DNA of 64,000 bases from Pachyseris speciosa (taxonomy: Eukaryota > Cnidaria > Anthozoa > Scleractinia > Pachyseridae): positions 362,501-426,500 of the forward strand of contig JAEMWC010000345.1 of NCBI GenBank assembly GCA_016490735.1, written 5' to 3'. Position numbers and translations under genes: made by a program. The notes under the pieces are model-generated. The model was not told the origin of the DNA. It worked only from the letters and a program-made list of their open reading frames with translations, and searched no databases. Position 1 is the first letter of the stretch, and each line of letters begins with the position of its first letter. This document shows positions 45,084 through 57,835 of this stretch, in pieces.

Positions 45084-45116
45084 CTGGAGTAAAATGACGT
45101 TCCATCCGAAATTCAT
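45084..45116 (-). CDS. Possible first coding exon of a minus-strand gene
   Basis: ATG at 45116 starts MNFGWNVILLQ and runs to a GTAATT donor, phase 0, compatible with the exon at 43752-43821. The frame also stays open a little upstream of the ATG (TNYVDNLTN), without an acceptor, so this is read as a 5' exon with leader. With both downstream candidates it would make a protein of about 54 residues, unusually short, so the model may be incomplete. Confidence 0.35.
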
Positions 45117-46216
45117 ATTTGTCAAGTTGTCAACGTAATTCGTCTCCACGTGTTCACATGAACTTGGCCTTCATCTGCGTCCGGGAATAGTTCGTCCGTT
45201 CTTTTCCTTCCTGGATGCCCTATGACAGCACAAAGTGTGACAGCAAGGACGTAACGACGCAAGCACTCCGCGGTAAAGATTCAAACGCTAGAAAACTAAC
45301 TTTTTGGAGCGCCATTTTGATTTTTCATGTTCTTCGATTCTATCAACATTCAACTTCGTCGGTGCGCAAGACATTTTTGCATATCATTTGCAATTCAATC
45401 AAATTCCAGCAAGCTCCGCTATGTCTTGTTAAAGGAATATTTATGTCAAACGCAGGAAAAGTATTTAACAGATGGGGTTGGAAATAAAAATTTTATCGGT
45501 GTGAATTTCGTAGTTAAGTTAGACTGGAAAACCCTTTCTCATATTAGACAGGTGTAACACCTACATTTCGTGCAAGATTTTGTGTAATTGCCTTATATTT
45601 TCAAGGAGGGTAGGGTGATGTAAGATTTGTATACAATTAAAACGCTAAACTGAAAACTCTTTCTCGTACTAGACGGGTACCAATCAACATTTAATTTTGT
45701 GGCAAGGGTTTTGACAATTGCCGTAATTTTTGAGGCAATGGGGAGATGCGAGATCAATGAATATGCCATTCAAAATTTTACTCCGGCACTGTTTTTGGGA
45801 GCACATGATTTTTTCAAGTCAATCAACTGATTGTGTTTATGAAGCTGGATCACCACAAAAACATTAGAGTAGAATCCTGCTTTGAGACCTGATGGCCAAG
45901 GAATGCTCGTCTGAAATGGCTGCCGTTGGATCAGTTCTAAGAGAACACTTGTAGTGTGCATGATGAGGCCGTTGAATAGCTTTAATATGCATTGGCAACA
46001 GTATGCAAACCTCAAGTGCCATCCTTGTCTCGCCTTGTATTTCCGCTTCATCATAAAATTCTTAACGTGGTGTCAGCGAGACGTTACCCTCACTAACTTA
46101 AAAGCTCAGTCAGAAATCTGTTTCGAAAAATAAATAAATTCCCCGCGATGAATTTGACTGATTATTTCTAAATCTTAATTTTCCTTAAGTTTTAAGTGAA
46201 AACTGTTCATTATTAA
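45117..46216. other. Intergenic, nothing recognised
   Basis: Probable upstream region of the exon at 45084, then AT-rich sequence with two loosely similar blocks around 45540 and 45660 (TTAGACAGGTG / CTAGACGGGTA). No gene. Confidence 0.35.
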
Positions 46217-47170
46217 AGGCCTGTTTACAAGCAGGTTGGGTAACCTTAGTGCTAGGGTCGCCCTAGCAGAAGGATCATAGATAGCCTGGCTTTAAAAGCA
46301 AAATTTCACAGGTAGGGTTGCCCTACCACCCGGGACAACTTAATCAATTAACGAGTTCTACTAAGTACTTCGATTCTCCTGTCTGTACACAGGTTATTGG
46401 CCAATGGTGAGGTCAAGATGGCGGGATATTGGCCAGGTTCTTTATTTGTGTGTTCATGGACCGAGAAGAAGTCGAGGTCCATAAACACGCAAAAAAAGAA
46501 CGAGGACAGTATCTCGCCATCTTGACCGAACAAGCTTGGTCAATAAACGATATATTATATGACGCAAAGGACGCTATTAAAAGACAGTAAAACGCGGGAC
46601 GAACGGGCTATCCCGAACGGTCAAGATGGCTCCATCTTGACCTCGCGGGTAGCCAATCACAGCAGGAGAATTGATTAATCTTGACCGCTGAAAAAGCCAG
46701 TCATCTAATAATGCCTGTTATTGCTGCTTTCGAGTGTCATGGAATGCTGCTATGTTACCTTCTTATTTCTAGACAACGACAACAAGTTGTAATATGAAAA
46801 GCGACCCTGTCATACAATACATCACTCGCTCGAATGCAACATGTGAAACGGTAGAGTGATTCGACGAAGAAGATTGAGAAGAAAACTTGGCCGTACAGAA
46901 CGGTGGTTGAGGAAATTATTCGAGGGAAGGATGCTTGCCTACCTTGCACTAGAAATGTTTTCTGTTTCTGAGAGAAAAGGAAGATTATAACGCCTTGAAC
47001 CTCGCGATGTACTAGGTCCACCACGATGGCCGTTAGTTGTCAACATTCAAAGGGTCTGGAAACAATTAAAATGTTGTCTATCTCTAGCAAAGTGTTTACA
47101 AGGCAGCGAGGGTTACCCTGACGCTAGTACCCTAGCGCTCAGCTAGGGTACTAGCGGCAGGGTAACCCAA
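46217..47170. mobile_element. Harbinger-like nonautonomous element, copy X (with insertion, right end lost)
   Basis: Starts AGGCCTGTTTACAAGCAGG after TAA and carries AGGGT(A/C)(A/G)CCCTAG blocks. It then matches the complete copy at 63254-63998 through ACGGTAGAGTGATTCGA and GTACAGAACGGTGG to TTTACAAGGCAGC. About 350 bp at 46371-46720 is absent from the other copy and contains a long hairpin (46409-46534, GGTCAAGATGGCG arms). No intact transposase frame. Confidence 0.68.
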
Positions 47171-48536
47171 AAACCAATCGTGACTTGCACGTGCGTATTT
47201 TCACGTGCTTTGCGCCGGCTACGTGTAATTGCTTCGTATTCCGATTGGATCATTGCACTGCTTACTTCTGTTGTGATTGGTCAGAGCCATTGCTTTGGTT
47301 TTGGTTTTACGACACTCAATTGAAAAGCGCTCTACTACTTCTTACTGAAAAGGTGTTACATACCTATTAAGCTTTGGCTCAACCTGAGTGCAAAGAACTC
47401 AGACATCGCCTATTTCTAATTTTTCAACAAGATTTTTTTCTGTTGGCAGAAACACGCCCGAAGTGACTAAATTTCGTTTTTAACTGAAAACTTTTCTTTG
47501 TGATGACATAACAAAGGTGGAAAAACGCGAGCGCAAAAATTGGTCAATCATTCATTTGTAGTTACCAGACGCAAGCGCGTGCATAGCTGCAAATCTTGCG
47601 CCCACATTATAGTCTAACCTATGTTTCCATGGAAATGCACTACTCTTAAAATGCAGCCGATTAAAACGAACGTTTTAAGTCATCTAGTTCTCTTCCTGTA
47701 GCGCATTCTTCAAGGAACTTTGCGAATTGGTTTTGCAATGTTCGTACCCACAGCGAGTTTTCAAACTCTAGCTTGCCAACAGCTTGAAAAAAATGCTTCC
47801 AACCAATCGGTGCGTTCTAAGACTTCCCTGGAGTTTATGAACCTACCCTTTAAATGTTTTTGGGCACTAAATTGGAACGAAAGCGTTAGGTTCGACTTTC
47901 GTTGCTTCCCTTGTTCGCTGGAGGAAGATAGACCCGTTTATCCGAACAGTGGCTAGTAATCAAACCGGCAAAAGTTTCACATATCTTTTTACGTTCCTGT
48001 CTCCGGTTCTTGCAAAGAACTAAAACATCAGTGCACTTTTCTCTGTTCGAGAAAACACGTTTGAAGTGCGCGAATTTTGTTTTGCACCTGAAAATTTGAC
48101 ATCACAAAGGAGGAAGGCGCGCGCGCCAAAATTGGCCAATCAGATTCGTTTGAAGCTCACGTGTTGTAAGCATGCGCAGCGGAGTGAAAATGCGCCTGTG
48201 TTGTTAGTGGTCAAATCGTATTGCGCAAACGAGTTTTGGATAACTTGCAAAACCAGCAATACTGTTACTCGAAGTTTGTTTAAGTTGCCTTAAAACACCG
48301 TCGCCGACGATCCCCGAATATCAGCCTCTTGGATAGCGTAGATCAGGAAATGAAAAACAGAAATGCACGGAGACAAATGAACATGAAATACTTCCCCAAA
48401 CGAGGAAGGTACCCCTCAGAAGTCTCCAAACGTGACCTCTAAAAATTAAATGCAGGCCGGTTTTCAGACTTGTAGAAATTGTCCCAAGGACGAACTGGTA
48501 TAAAAATTGGGCTCGAACGATATTTTGCTTTAAGAA
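47171..48536. other. Intergenic with CCAAT words, no gene
   Basis: Two related blocks (CTTTTCT..GTTCGAGAAAACACG at about 48040 and a diverged form at about 47450) each precede a GGAGGAAGGCGCGCG / GTGGAAAAACGCGAGCG motif and GGTCAATCA / GGCCAATCA. This suggests an old duplication of a promoter-like segment. No ORF with family resemblance. Confidence 0.4.
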
Positions 48537-48657
<121 letters not shown>

Positions 48658-48769
48658 GGTTTACAAGTTCCACAACACAACACAGCTTTTCTGCCGAATC
48701 AAATTGATTTCTTCATAAAACTGATATGGGGGAAATTTGGAACGACAGCCTTGTTATGTTCTCTTATAT

Positions 48770-51700
48770 AGCTAATACGGACTGTTTGGCCATACAGTCA
48801 GATCTGAGATCAATGAGGGCGTGTTATCGCTAACATCAAATAATTTAATGAGACTCATCTTATTCCTCCCTTATTTCTAACCGCAGTAGCGATATCCAGA
48901 ATAGTTTTCTAAAACAAAGCTCCCCTTATGACGTTTGAATATCAAACATAACCACACAGTGTGGGCAGGCCGATATCCCATTTGCATCCTGTTATTGCAA
49001 ACATTGTTTTCACCTGCTTTTCGAGTAAATAACAGGCTCATGTCAATTTCAACAACCCGTAGAGTTGTTTAAAAGTGCTCTGTGTTAGTTAATAAACCTG
49101 TCTGTCTTTGGATGAGATAGCGGTTTGGTCACAAACGGTTAAAACGATCAAAACAACGATGCCTTAAACAACTTTATGTTGCTTTTTCCTTCGATTAACG
49201 TGAGGTTGCTTGTAAAAGAAAAACACACTGTAAACGGTTAAACCTGTTAACCTAGATTGAATTGAAATTTGAAAGTCTCCGATCCTTACACGGAAAAATG
49301 CCGGCTTGGTACCGTGCAAGCAGCCACAAAAAATTTACTTACTCAAAAAAAAAGTGCGAGATAAAAATTGACTGAGTCACTATTTTGTGGCGTGGGTAGG
49401 CCGATATCCCATTTGCATCCTATTATTGCAATTTTCACCTGCTTTTCTGCTAAACAAGAGGCTCATATGAATTTCAACAAACCGCAGACTTATTAAAACG
49501 TGTTCTGTGATAGTTAACAAAGCAGTCTGTCTTTAGATGAGAAGGCGGTTCGGTCACAACCTCACTGAAAGGTAAGCCACAAACGGTTTCTATTTTTTCA
49601 AGCATTCAGTGTCATCAAGGTAATTTTGGCTGAAACAGATGTAAAAACAAACAAACAAACAAACAAACAAATTGTTAAAACGAACCAAGCAACGATGCCT
49701 TCGAAAAAAAGTTTGATGTTGTTTTTTCCTTCTATTAACGTTAAATTGCTAAGCGGTTTTCATTCAACTATTAAACCTGTGAACCTAATGAGATTGAATT
49801 GAAATTTGAAACTCTCCGATCCTTAATCCCCGGGGGGGGGGGGGTAGGCCCTATTATAGGCTATATAGGTATGCGCGGCCCCGAGGGGTATGGTTTTTTT
49901 TAGCTGCTTTGGTCTGAATAAGGGTATAGATTTTGACCATTTGGCTCTGAAATAGGGTATGGTTTGAGCACTCTAGAGTTGAATTGGGTATTTTTTTTTT
50001 CAAAAGAACTACTTTTTCATCATTAGGCGATAAGACCACCAACAAACGCCCTTCTCAAATCATGTTTACGCCAACCGTGTCCGTAAAATAGGTCGTCTGA
50101 AACAGGGTATTGAATTTTTGATCGTGTCTGAAATAGGGTAGGGAAAATCGACGATTTTAGTCTGAAATAGGTTAAGGGTTTCAGGAAGCGTGCCGCACAC
50201 CCACACCCAATTTTTCCGGGAGTACCTCCGCCCCCGGGAAATGTGCTTCGTGTACACTGCAAGAAGCCACTTTAAAATCTACTCACAAAGAAAAAGTGCG
50301 AGATAAAAATTACGAAACTGTTAAGAAGGGACCATTCTTAGCCTTGTGTATCATCATGTCAACACCTAGAAACAGGGTCAATTTCTTGAAACCAACCTAC
50401 CGTACTGGACAATTTCGCAGGAAACTGATACTTTCAGCCGATAGAAAAGAATCTGATTTAAAACAGACACTTGATTCCGTTTGCGCATAGTTAAATTTAA
50501 TATGAAATAGAGTCCAATAGTTTGCACCTTTGCTGCTCGAATTCATCAGAAATAAAGAGAGCCACAACTAGGCATGTTGTACTATAGTCTTCAAACACAA
50601 CTTGTACATTAGAGTCAGACAGTTTGCATAATCATCTTATATCATATGCCAGAGTGGAAAGCTGACTTTTTACCAAGAAAGAGGAAAGTTTTTACTTTAA
50701 CAGCAGTAACCACAATTGAGACCGTTAGACGTAATTATTTGGAAATTCGACCATAATATTTCTAAATAGGGAGAATTTAAACTGTCCATCAGCGAAAGTA
50801 AACCACTTGTAGAAGCTTTTTCTTTTCTCTGGTAACAATATCAGTATCAGCGTGCTTTTTCTTATCCCGTCAAAGTCTCCTCCAAGAGGAGGTTTTCAAT
50901 GTCATTTAATGTCGTCAGTTCTGGCAAAAAAATTCTTTTACGTGATGTTTATGTCTTGTCTGAGACATGAGATGAATGAATATAGCACCCGCTAATGGAG
51001 AAAACCATAAATTAAAAATTCATGTAAATTCTTAACTAAATTAACACAGGAAGCTTTTGAGCTCTCTCGCACAAGCTGCACAACCTGGAGGAAAAACATC
51101 ATTTTACTAAAAGTTTTGTTCAGCAGTTAAGGAGGTTAATTCGCCTTAATCTGGTGCTCAAAACAGCTCTATCAGTGGATTTTAATTGGATTTATGAAAA
51201 AAGGAGACAGCTTGATGATGGCAAAAGATGCCTTTTCAAAAGTCCTGAAGGCATTTGTAACTGGGCAAACTTCCAGGAATCTGCAATTTGGTATTAATTC
51301 ATCAAACCAAGGATAGAGTCAGCCGGATAGAGTTCATTGCAACGTTTTTCTTTGGCGGTTGATTCGAACGCCACATTTCAAATAAAGGTGGGATTAACAA
51401 AGGAGAAATTAAAACAAGGAGAAATTTGGGCCGTTTTCTTAATTTGATTACATCATCATATGACCCGTACGGCCCCACGCGCGCTTTCAGTTCATTGTGA
51501 AACTGTTGAGAAATTAAAATCCTCGTATGAGGGCCGTACGCTTTAGCGCGAGCAGGGCCGGAAAAAGCCATGACTCGGTCCGTACGCCATGACCTCGAGC
51601 CAAATATTTTTCCGTCCGGCCCTCCCACTCAGTCAATAAGTGTATATTACTTACTGAGAACTTTCAGGACTATTTGCTGTCATGTACATTATGAAAAGTG

Positions 51701-52200
51701 TTTAAAAAATGTTTTCAGATTTGTTATTTAAAACAAATTCTACATTCACTCGGCAAATTCAATATTGATTTTATTTCCTGAATGCACTTGAAACTGGATT
51801 CAATCCAAAAATATGAATTAGGCCAAGGGTAAAATTCTTAGGCGAATGGATCAACGAGAATTTTCTTTTTACAGTTTTAAAGCGTGTTTGAATAATCACT
51901 TATTTCTATTTTAAAAATATAGTTAATTATTTCTAACGGCCACGAAAGGATAATAGGATACTTCGTCTAACTGTTTACATAAATAAGTAATATCGCCAAT
52001 GGGAAGTGATAAGGTAACCATGCGAGATAGATGAACGAAGGAAATAAGAAAATAAACGAAGGCGAAATTTTAACATACAAAAAATAAACATTAAAAACGA
52101 AATACAACTGCGAATTTGTGAAGTTATACTAATAGAGTTAATAGACCCTAAGGTAAGGATGTGTCCGTAAGATATACTCAATGTAAGATTGCGCAAATTA
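48770..52200. repeat. Segmental duplication array, copy I
   Basis: Blocks here recur in the same order at 58.7-63.2 kb: GGCCGATATCCCATTTGCAT (48970 and again 49391; 59220), AACACAGGAAGCTTTTGAG (51045; 59730; 61965; 62810), TTCCTGAATGCACTTGAAAC (51775; 59829) and AAGTGATAAGGTAACCATGC (52003; 62245; 63085). Contains an (AAAC)n tract at 49650 and the G/C-tipped repeat at 49828. A GAAAGGTAAGCCAC donor-like site after TCTTTAGATGAGA(T/A) at 49570 and 59400 suggests duplicated 5' exons. Confidence 0.7.
49828..50238. mobile_element. G/C-tipped repeat, second copy
   Basis: Reverse-complement relative of 3818-4222, with CCCCGGGGGGGGGGGGGTAG and CCGCCCCCGGG ends and repeated GTCTGAAATAGGGTA units. Target duplication not visible here. 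Confidence 0.72.
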
Positions 52201-52241
52201 AACTTCTCGTCACCTGCAGCAACAGGGGAACTTGTTGGCGT

Positions 52242-52489
52242 TTACTGTAAAAGCTCTAGTAATCCCCCGGGGGGCTTATTTATTTTCAGGCCTCATTAAC
52301 GGGGGCTTATTAGAGAAGAGGGGGGGGGGGGGTGTTAATAGAGAGGGGGCTTATTTCAAATCTTAAACACGCCGTTTTTGTCTTAAAATAGGTTTTGTAC
52401 ATAACTCAAACAACTGCAGTGATAACGGTGGGCTTATTAGAGAGGGAGGTTAATAGAGACGGGGGGCTTAATAGAGCTTTTACGGTAAT
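52242..52489. mobile_element. 248-bp MITE with GTAAAAGCTCTA termini
   Basis: TTACTGTAAAAGCTCTAGTA then CCCCC on the left, and GGGGGGCTTAATAGAGCTTT then TACGGTAATA on the right, are inverted over about 28 bp with few mismatches. The interior repeats GGGGGCTTATT(A/T) units. Confidence 0.72.
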
Positions 52490-53566
52490 ACACGCGTATT
52501 TTAGTACCTTAATCTTAGTTTTCGTGATGGTTTATTTGAAAACGGATACTTTTTAATTGACCAGGTTAGGCCTTTTGACCACACGGAAACTGACGAAAAT
52601 ACTCCGAAAATAAATCAGTAGATTTCAGATACGCGATCTAAACCGGAAATTTTGGTAAACAGAGGAGTGAGAAGTATCAACGGAGGTTTGGTCGGAAACG
52701 ATAACTTATCGACATTAATAGAGCGGTTCCCAATTGGGTGTCGTAAAGCAAAGCCATAATTCTCAGTCTGACCAATGACAGTCAACAGACGCAAACATGG
52801 AAATAAGCCAATCAGAATGTAAAGCAATTAATTCCATGTAGCCGGCGCCGGGCGCGGGAAAATGCGTGCTTACAAGTTGCAGTCAGTTTTGGTTTTGCTT
52901 CTCACTGGTTGAGAAGGTGGCGGGAGTTTAATTTTGTTAACCAATCACAGAACGAAGTAAAGGAAAACCAACACAAACGCGAATTAGCTTCGATACTCAA
53001 CTGAAACTCACTCTGGAAGAAATAATATTAAAATTCTTATTAAGTCCGATATAATTTTTCTTAAAAATAACAATTTTAAAGAATTTTACGGAACAGATTA
53101 CCCATTGAATTTTTTATCTTTGCTGTTCTGGCTGCAGGAATTTACAAAAGACACGTGTTTGTGAGTTTCCATCTCGAATACGGTTTTGGGCAAGGACGTA
53201 ACGCCGAATATACCAAAGACAACCAGAAATTGCAATCCCGTTGTTAGTCTTTGAAAAAAATTTATTCGCGCGTCTTATTTATTCCAAATTGCACTAGAAA
53301 TTATGTGATTACCTACATTAACCACAAACCGTTAACTGCCATAACCGTACTTATTCTCAACGCCGAGGCCAGGAATGTATTAGAATAACTTGAACTAGAA
53401 GAAGAAATCACGTCTTTTTACACATTCGACGCACTAAAAATTATACAAACTGTAAACTAATAACAACAAAAAACCGCAAACTGGTCAAATGCCGTGTTTA
53501 AATGACGAAAAAAGGCACCGTAAACAACCGCAAACATAAGAAGTAAATGAATTTTGAACGTGTGAG
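52490..53566. other. Intergenic, no gene
   Basis: Holds GCCGGCGCCGGGCGCGGGAA at 52843 and the CCAAT/E2F-like module at 52904-52947, a diverged copy of 24068-24112. No ORF. Confidence 0.4.
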
Positions 53567-53862
53567 TGATCATCGCAGTTAGGGACATCGCAGTTATGAT
53601 CATCGCAGTTATGGACACTACTTAAGCAGTAGTGAAAATAAAGCCTGAAAAAAATTCAGGCTTGTACGGGATTCGAACCCACGACCTCCGTGATACCGGT
53701 GCAGTGCTCTACCAACTGACAACTAACAAGTGAACTGGGAGCTGGTCATTTAGTTGGTTCGTAATATACCCGTGAATGATGAACAAATGACTATGAATAT
53801 ATGAAAATCATATATTTGAACTGCGGATTAATAAATGAATATGTGGGTGATCATCGCAGTTA
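53567..53862 (-). repeat. tRNA-containing SINE-like repeat, copy 2
   Basis: GATCATCGCAGTTA occurs at both edges (about 53571 and 53849). The body matches 13838-14090 in inverse orientation on both sides of the tRNA-like part. Confidence 0.62.
53659..53732 (-). tRNA. tRNA-Thr(GGT)-like sequence in a SINE
   Basis: The minus strand has CACTTGT/ACAAGCC acceptor strands, an intact B box GGGTTCGAATCCC and anticodon loop CCGGTAT. The D arm is damaged (GTTGTCAGTTGGTAGAGC) and residue 33 is C. It is better preserved than the 13.9-kb copy but still a repeat component. Confidence 0.5.
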
Positions 53863-53869
53863 TAAACAC

Positions 53870-54437
53870 AGTGCGTGACATAAGCATGTCTGCTCACAGG
53901 CATGTCACTACACGAAAACATCGATTCAACTTGTGTTTTTGAGATTTGAAAAGCCAACATGACAGGAGAAGCCTCTTTGTGAATGTTTGCAAGCCAAAAA
54001 AGAGAAGAATGCCTTTGAGATAGCCAAAGTAAATTCCAGATGTTTCAACACTTTTCCGGCCGCCATATTTGTGCCCCTCAGAGGGACACTAACATGGCGC
54101 CTCCATACTCGCCTCCATAATTAGGTAAAAACCAGACGACCGACCTTCTTGTGGCTGGCAATTTTCATACACTTTACATACGTGTATCTGAAGCGGGATT
54201 TTCTTCACTGTCCCGTAAAAGTTTTGCCATGATTGAAGATCGGAATTAGTTTTGTGCCCTAAAGGCTGGAATTTCAGTGATGACTGATCAAGTGTATGAC
54301 TTTTGCCAAAAAGCAACAACAACAACAGATAGAAAACAGATTTGATGCATGGTTGTTTTTTTCGTTTGGGCTTTCAAATAAAAAATCATCCACGTGTCAC
54401 TACAGTTGGTTCAATCTCGGGCGATAAGATTCATGTA
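53870..54437. other. Diverged repeat, no gene
   Basis: TCAACTTGTGTTTTTGAG and GAATGTTTGCAAGC resemble, inverted, the 534-bp unit at 11.25 kb. A 78-codon minus frame at 54089-54325 starts inside it and has no recognised domain. Confidence 0.4.
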
Positions 54438-54553
54438 CAACCTCGTTCCCAGGGTCCTCTTTCTTCCTACCTCGAGTAAGTACCCTGATTGATCAGCCGC
54501 AACCAGGGTACTTCCTCGAGGGAGAAAGAGAGAGGACCCTGGGAACGAGGTTG
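54438..54553. mobile_element. 116-bp foldback element, CTCGTTCCCAG family
   Basis: CAACCTCGTTCCCAGGGTCC pairs with GGACCCTGGGAACGAGGTTG. Inner arms CTCGAGTAAGTACCCTG and CAGGGTACTTCCTCGAG also pair. The flanks ATTCATGTA and ATTCGAGTA may be a diverged target duplication. Confidence 0.78.
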
Positions 54554-55502
54554 ATTCGAGTAACGGACAATCATACAATTTTTTATTGCGATAAAGAAAC
54601 AGTTATAATAGGTCGGGTGACGCATAGCTTCCAGGCTGAAAGCAGAAAATGAGCTGCGTCCTTTAATAAATGTATCGTTGTCAAGTTTAGGGTTGTTTTG
54701 GTAAATGCTTTGTTTTTCGATTTTTCGTTAGTTTGGCCAAGCCATGCCTTAACATGCTTGCATTGGCCATTTTGCAAATTTGTAACTTGCACTAATTTTA
54801 AGGACTTTCGTTCATAAAAAATGTCTTTTAACATTGATTATTTTTTCTCGAATTGTTGCTTAAATTTTGCTACTTGTGTCATAAATGCAAAAAGTAAGGG
54901 TCACCGAATTTATTTCGGTGATAAAGCGCGAAATTAAATCCCTAAAATTGAAAATTAGGCCTTCATCAGCTAATATGACTTTCTCGGTTGTAATTGCCAA
55001 AATAATGCAACTGAATTGCTGTAAACGGAAGTATCTGTATGATATTTCATTTCAGTGAGTGTACCAGGTTAATTCTTTCAGCAGATAACGTCCTTCTTAG
55101 CTAATCCTTCTTAGCATATCCTGCACATTCCTGTATACTGGGTGCAGTTCACCAAATCCAGTTTTTCGTTCTAGGATTGTGCAAGTCGCAGATGGCTCGT
55201 TCAAAACTTTTAATTCAGACATCGCTCAGAATAGCGTGGAATAAAATCGAGGGTAGCAATAGTCACCTTTCAGGAAAATTAGAAACCGGAACGGTGAAAA
55301 GTAGTAAAGACATAATAATTTTCCTGCCAACGATGCCAAACGCATTCAGTTGGTTCGGGCCGTTTTTTTTTTTTTGGGGAGGGGGGGGGGGGGGGTGAGT
55401 GGGGGGTGGGAGCGGGAAGAGGTGAGTGGGCGATAAACTTGCCAAAAGAAAAAAATAATCGGATGGAACAAATCAAATGTCTTTCTGACTGACCCTGTTT
55501 TA
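54554..55502. other. No gene; G-run at 55378
   Basis: Contains an oligo-T run followed by a G-rich tract at 55366-55420. Frames reading P- or G-runs there are low complexity. Confidence 0.4.
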
Positions 55503-55605
55503 TGGAAAGACATATCAAATCAATGGAAAACATATAGAAAAACATATCAAATCAATGGAAAATATAGAGAATAACATATCATATCAATGGAAAATATCAA
55601 ATAAG
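55503..55605. repeat. Short tandem repeat, ATATCAAATCAATGGAAAA units
   Basis: Four imperfect units of about 20-36 bp containing CATATCA(A/T)ATCAATGGAAAA. Confidence 0.7.
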
Positions 55606-55917
55606 TGGAAAGCCAGATCTATAATATTAGTCACTCACGGTAAATGGCAAAAAATGCGCGCTGAAAAGTTTGCGCACGAAATTCTGCGTTAGGAGTGAAC
55701 CCAAGGCTAAACAAAAGCCTGAGCGTAGAGGGGAATGAGGATGAACTCAAGCCCTCCAAACTCTTGTAGAGAACAGAGCAGTGATGCCGAGTTTAAGTCA
55801 ACGCGCATTTGTCTTCTCACAATGCGCATTTCTCTGAGAGTTATATTGCAGTTATCCAGCCCCATTGCCAGTTTTAGTTTTATGTCTTTAACAGAAGTTT
55901 TAAGGCAATAACGATAG

Positions 55918-56012
55918 AAATGATAATCATGATGATAATAGTAATAGTAATAATGATAACAATGACGTTGATGGTGATCTATGATGGTGGTAGTAGTGGT
56001 GGTAATGATTTT
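55918..56012. repeat. Imperfect trinucleotide tract (ATG/GTA-rich)
   Basis: Runs of GATAAT, AGTAAT and GGTGGTAGT units. Low-complexity microsatellite. Confidence 0.65.
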
Positions 56013-56109
56013 AGTACCAATTACAACGGTATTAAGACTCAGTGAGCCTTTCACTTCCAGAGCCAAAATTTGGTGTCTTCAAATTAGACGAGTTTTGATT
56101 GTAAGCTGA

Positions 56110-56345
56110 TGAAATTCTAAATTGTGTCTGACATTAATTCAAATGAAAGCCAATGAGCAGTTCTTTCCTGTGGTGCTGTTAATTATGCTGTTCAAGGTGG
56201 TTCTAACTTTTGCGTTTGTGGAGAAATCCTAAAGTGTGACCATTCAAATGAAAGCAACTGAGCAGTACTTTCCTGTGGTGCTTTTTATCAAGCTGTACAA
56301 GTTGGTTCTAACTTTTGAGTTAGTGGATGAAATGGTAAAAGTATG
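56110..56345. repeat. Tandem repeat, same family as 44465-44860
   Basis: About two diverged units with TTCAAATGAAAGC(C/A)A(A/C)TGAGCAG and TTTCCTGTGGTGCT. Confidence 0.75.
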
Positions 56346-57655
56346 CTGGATCAGTCAAATCACAGGTATTTAACAGCACTTCCATGTGGAAAAGTTTGAT
56401 TTTTAAGAATTTTTCAACCAGAAATGCAGGATCATTTTTCAGAGGTGTTTGAAACTATAAGAAAGCTTCTGGAAGTGAAAGTTCAAAGCCTGATAAACGC
56501 AAAGACACAATGAATTATACAGATAAGTATGTTCAATTAATGTAAATTTGCAAAACAGATTACTGCCTTAAACGATATTGGACAGCTCTGTAGAGGTTTG
56601 CAGTGTTCAATATGATATTTATATATTCATATTCAGTGTTTATGCACATATTAGATAGGCATATCATAGGGTGCTAAACATCCTCTCGATGTCATCTGGG
56701 TATGACCCAGGGTGGAATCAGTGTACGATCCATAACGAAGATGTTCGGAAAAGATGCTAACGGTTTCGACGTTTTACGGCGAAAAGCCGCCGATGTTACC
56801 CCACGCCAGGAAAATGCTACTCCGCAAGATTAAGGTTTCACAAATCGTATAAAGTCAGAGAGGGAAAACGTTCTTCGCAGGTTTCTGTGCATCACCGCTG
56901 GCAAAATTTTCGCGGGCTCTTGTACAACGTCTTTTGAATTAAATTGAACCAGAAACGATGCCAATTTGCGCCTTCCCTACTCCGAAGTGGTTTCATTTAT
57001 TTACTTTTTCATGTTTACTCGGCTTATCTCACTAAAGCATTCAGGATTCTATCCACCAGTTATGTTTAATAAGAAACTAAATGTGACGCGCAAACATGCA
57101 GTGGAATTAAAAGATCTGCGGTGTAACCTACATTTATTCCACCTTGGGGTATATCTTTTACTCCCGGCCCAGGAGTGATCAACATGTAACTTTTCCTTAA
57201 AATGTAAATACATTGTTATTCAAGGTGATGGTGATTTTAGGATATTGTTTTGTAACAGATGAACATGGGGTTCTTAATTGTAATCATGTAACTTCTGCAT
57301 GCAATGTTAAGCATACAGGTATTGAGAATACTGAAATAATCAACAAGGGTAGTTGCTTAGTTACAGGAGCTCACGGGCCACTGTAAGTGATCTATATGTA
57401 AATTTTTAGAAGATACTTACAATGTTAACCCAACCGACACATGTAAGTTAATTATTTAGAAATTAGACAATAATATTCCTTAAAAAGGAGAAATTAAACG
57501 ATCGGTCAGTCGTTATACCTAGAAACAGCTAGAAAATGAAAATGTATCACTCGTAGAAGTAAATGTTTCTCACATCAACAGCAACAGCGAGGTTTTGGTT
57601 ATCCTGTGGAATTATCCTCGAGAAAGAGCACAGCCTTTTAAAGAAAGAAACTTAC
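56346..57655. other. No gene; intron side of the 57.7-kb exon
   Basis: From about 57460 to 57650 the sequence resembles 50750-50900 and 61600-61760 (part of the duplicated segment). The rest is unremarkable. Confidence 0.4.
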
Positions 57656-57801
57656 CCTGTTTGGGACTTGAATTTCTTCCACATTCCCGGCCTTGGCTTT
57701 ATCCACAAGTGTTTTGGCGTCGGTTGTTGCTAAATCTTCGTCTTTTATCTTAACCTCCTCTGTATCCCAGTCTTTATGGGCTGATTCTTCAGTTATAACG
57801 G
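57656..57801 (-). CDS. Internal coding exon of an unidentified minus-strand gene
   Basis: 146-bp exon with a TTATTTCTGTAG acceptor and a consensus GTAAGT donor. Phase 1 in, 0 out. It encodes VITEESAHKDWDTEEVKIKD then EDLATTDAKTLVDKAKAGNV and EEIQVPNR. The acidic, helix-prone composition and both strong splice sites make it one of the best exons here. Only this copy of the local duplicated segment retains the exon. Family not recognised. A 695-bp composite SINE is inserted 34 bp upstream of the acceptor. Confidence 0.62.
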
Positions 57802-57835
57802 CTACAGAAATAAGAGATTTAGTGTAGCCATTTTA

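Noticed and set aside
46755..47024. Minus-strand ORFs at 46755-47024 and 63456-63656
   Set aside because: They are equivalent positions in two copies of one element, with no transposase motifs and different ends.
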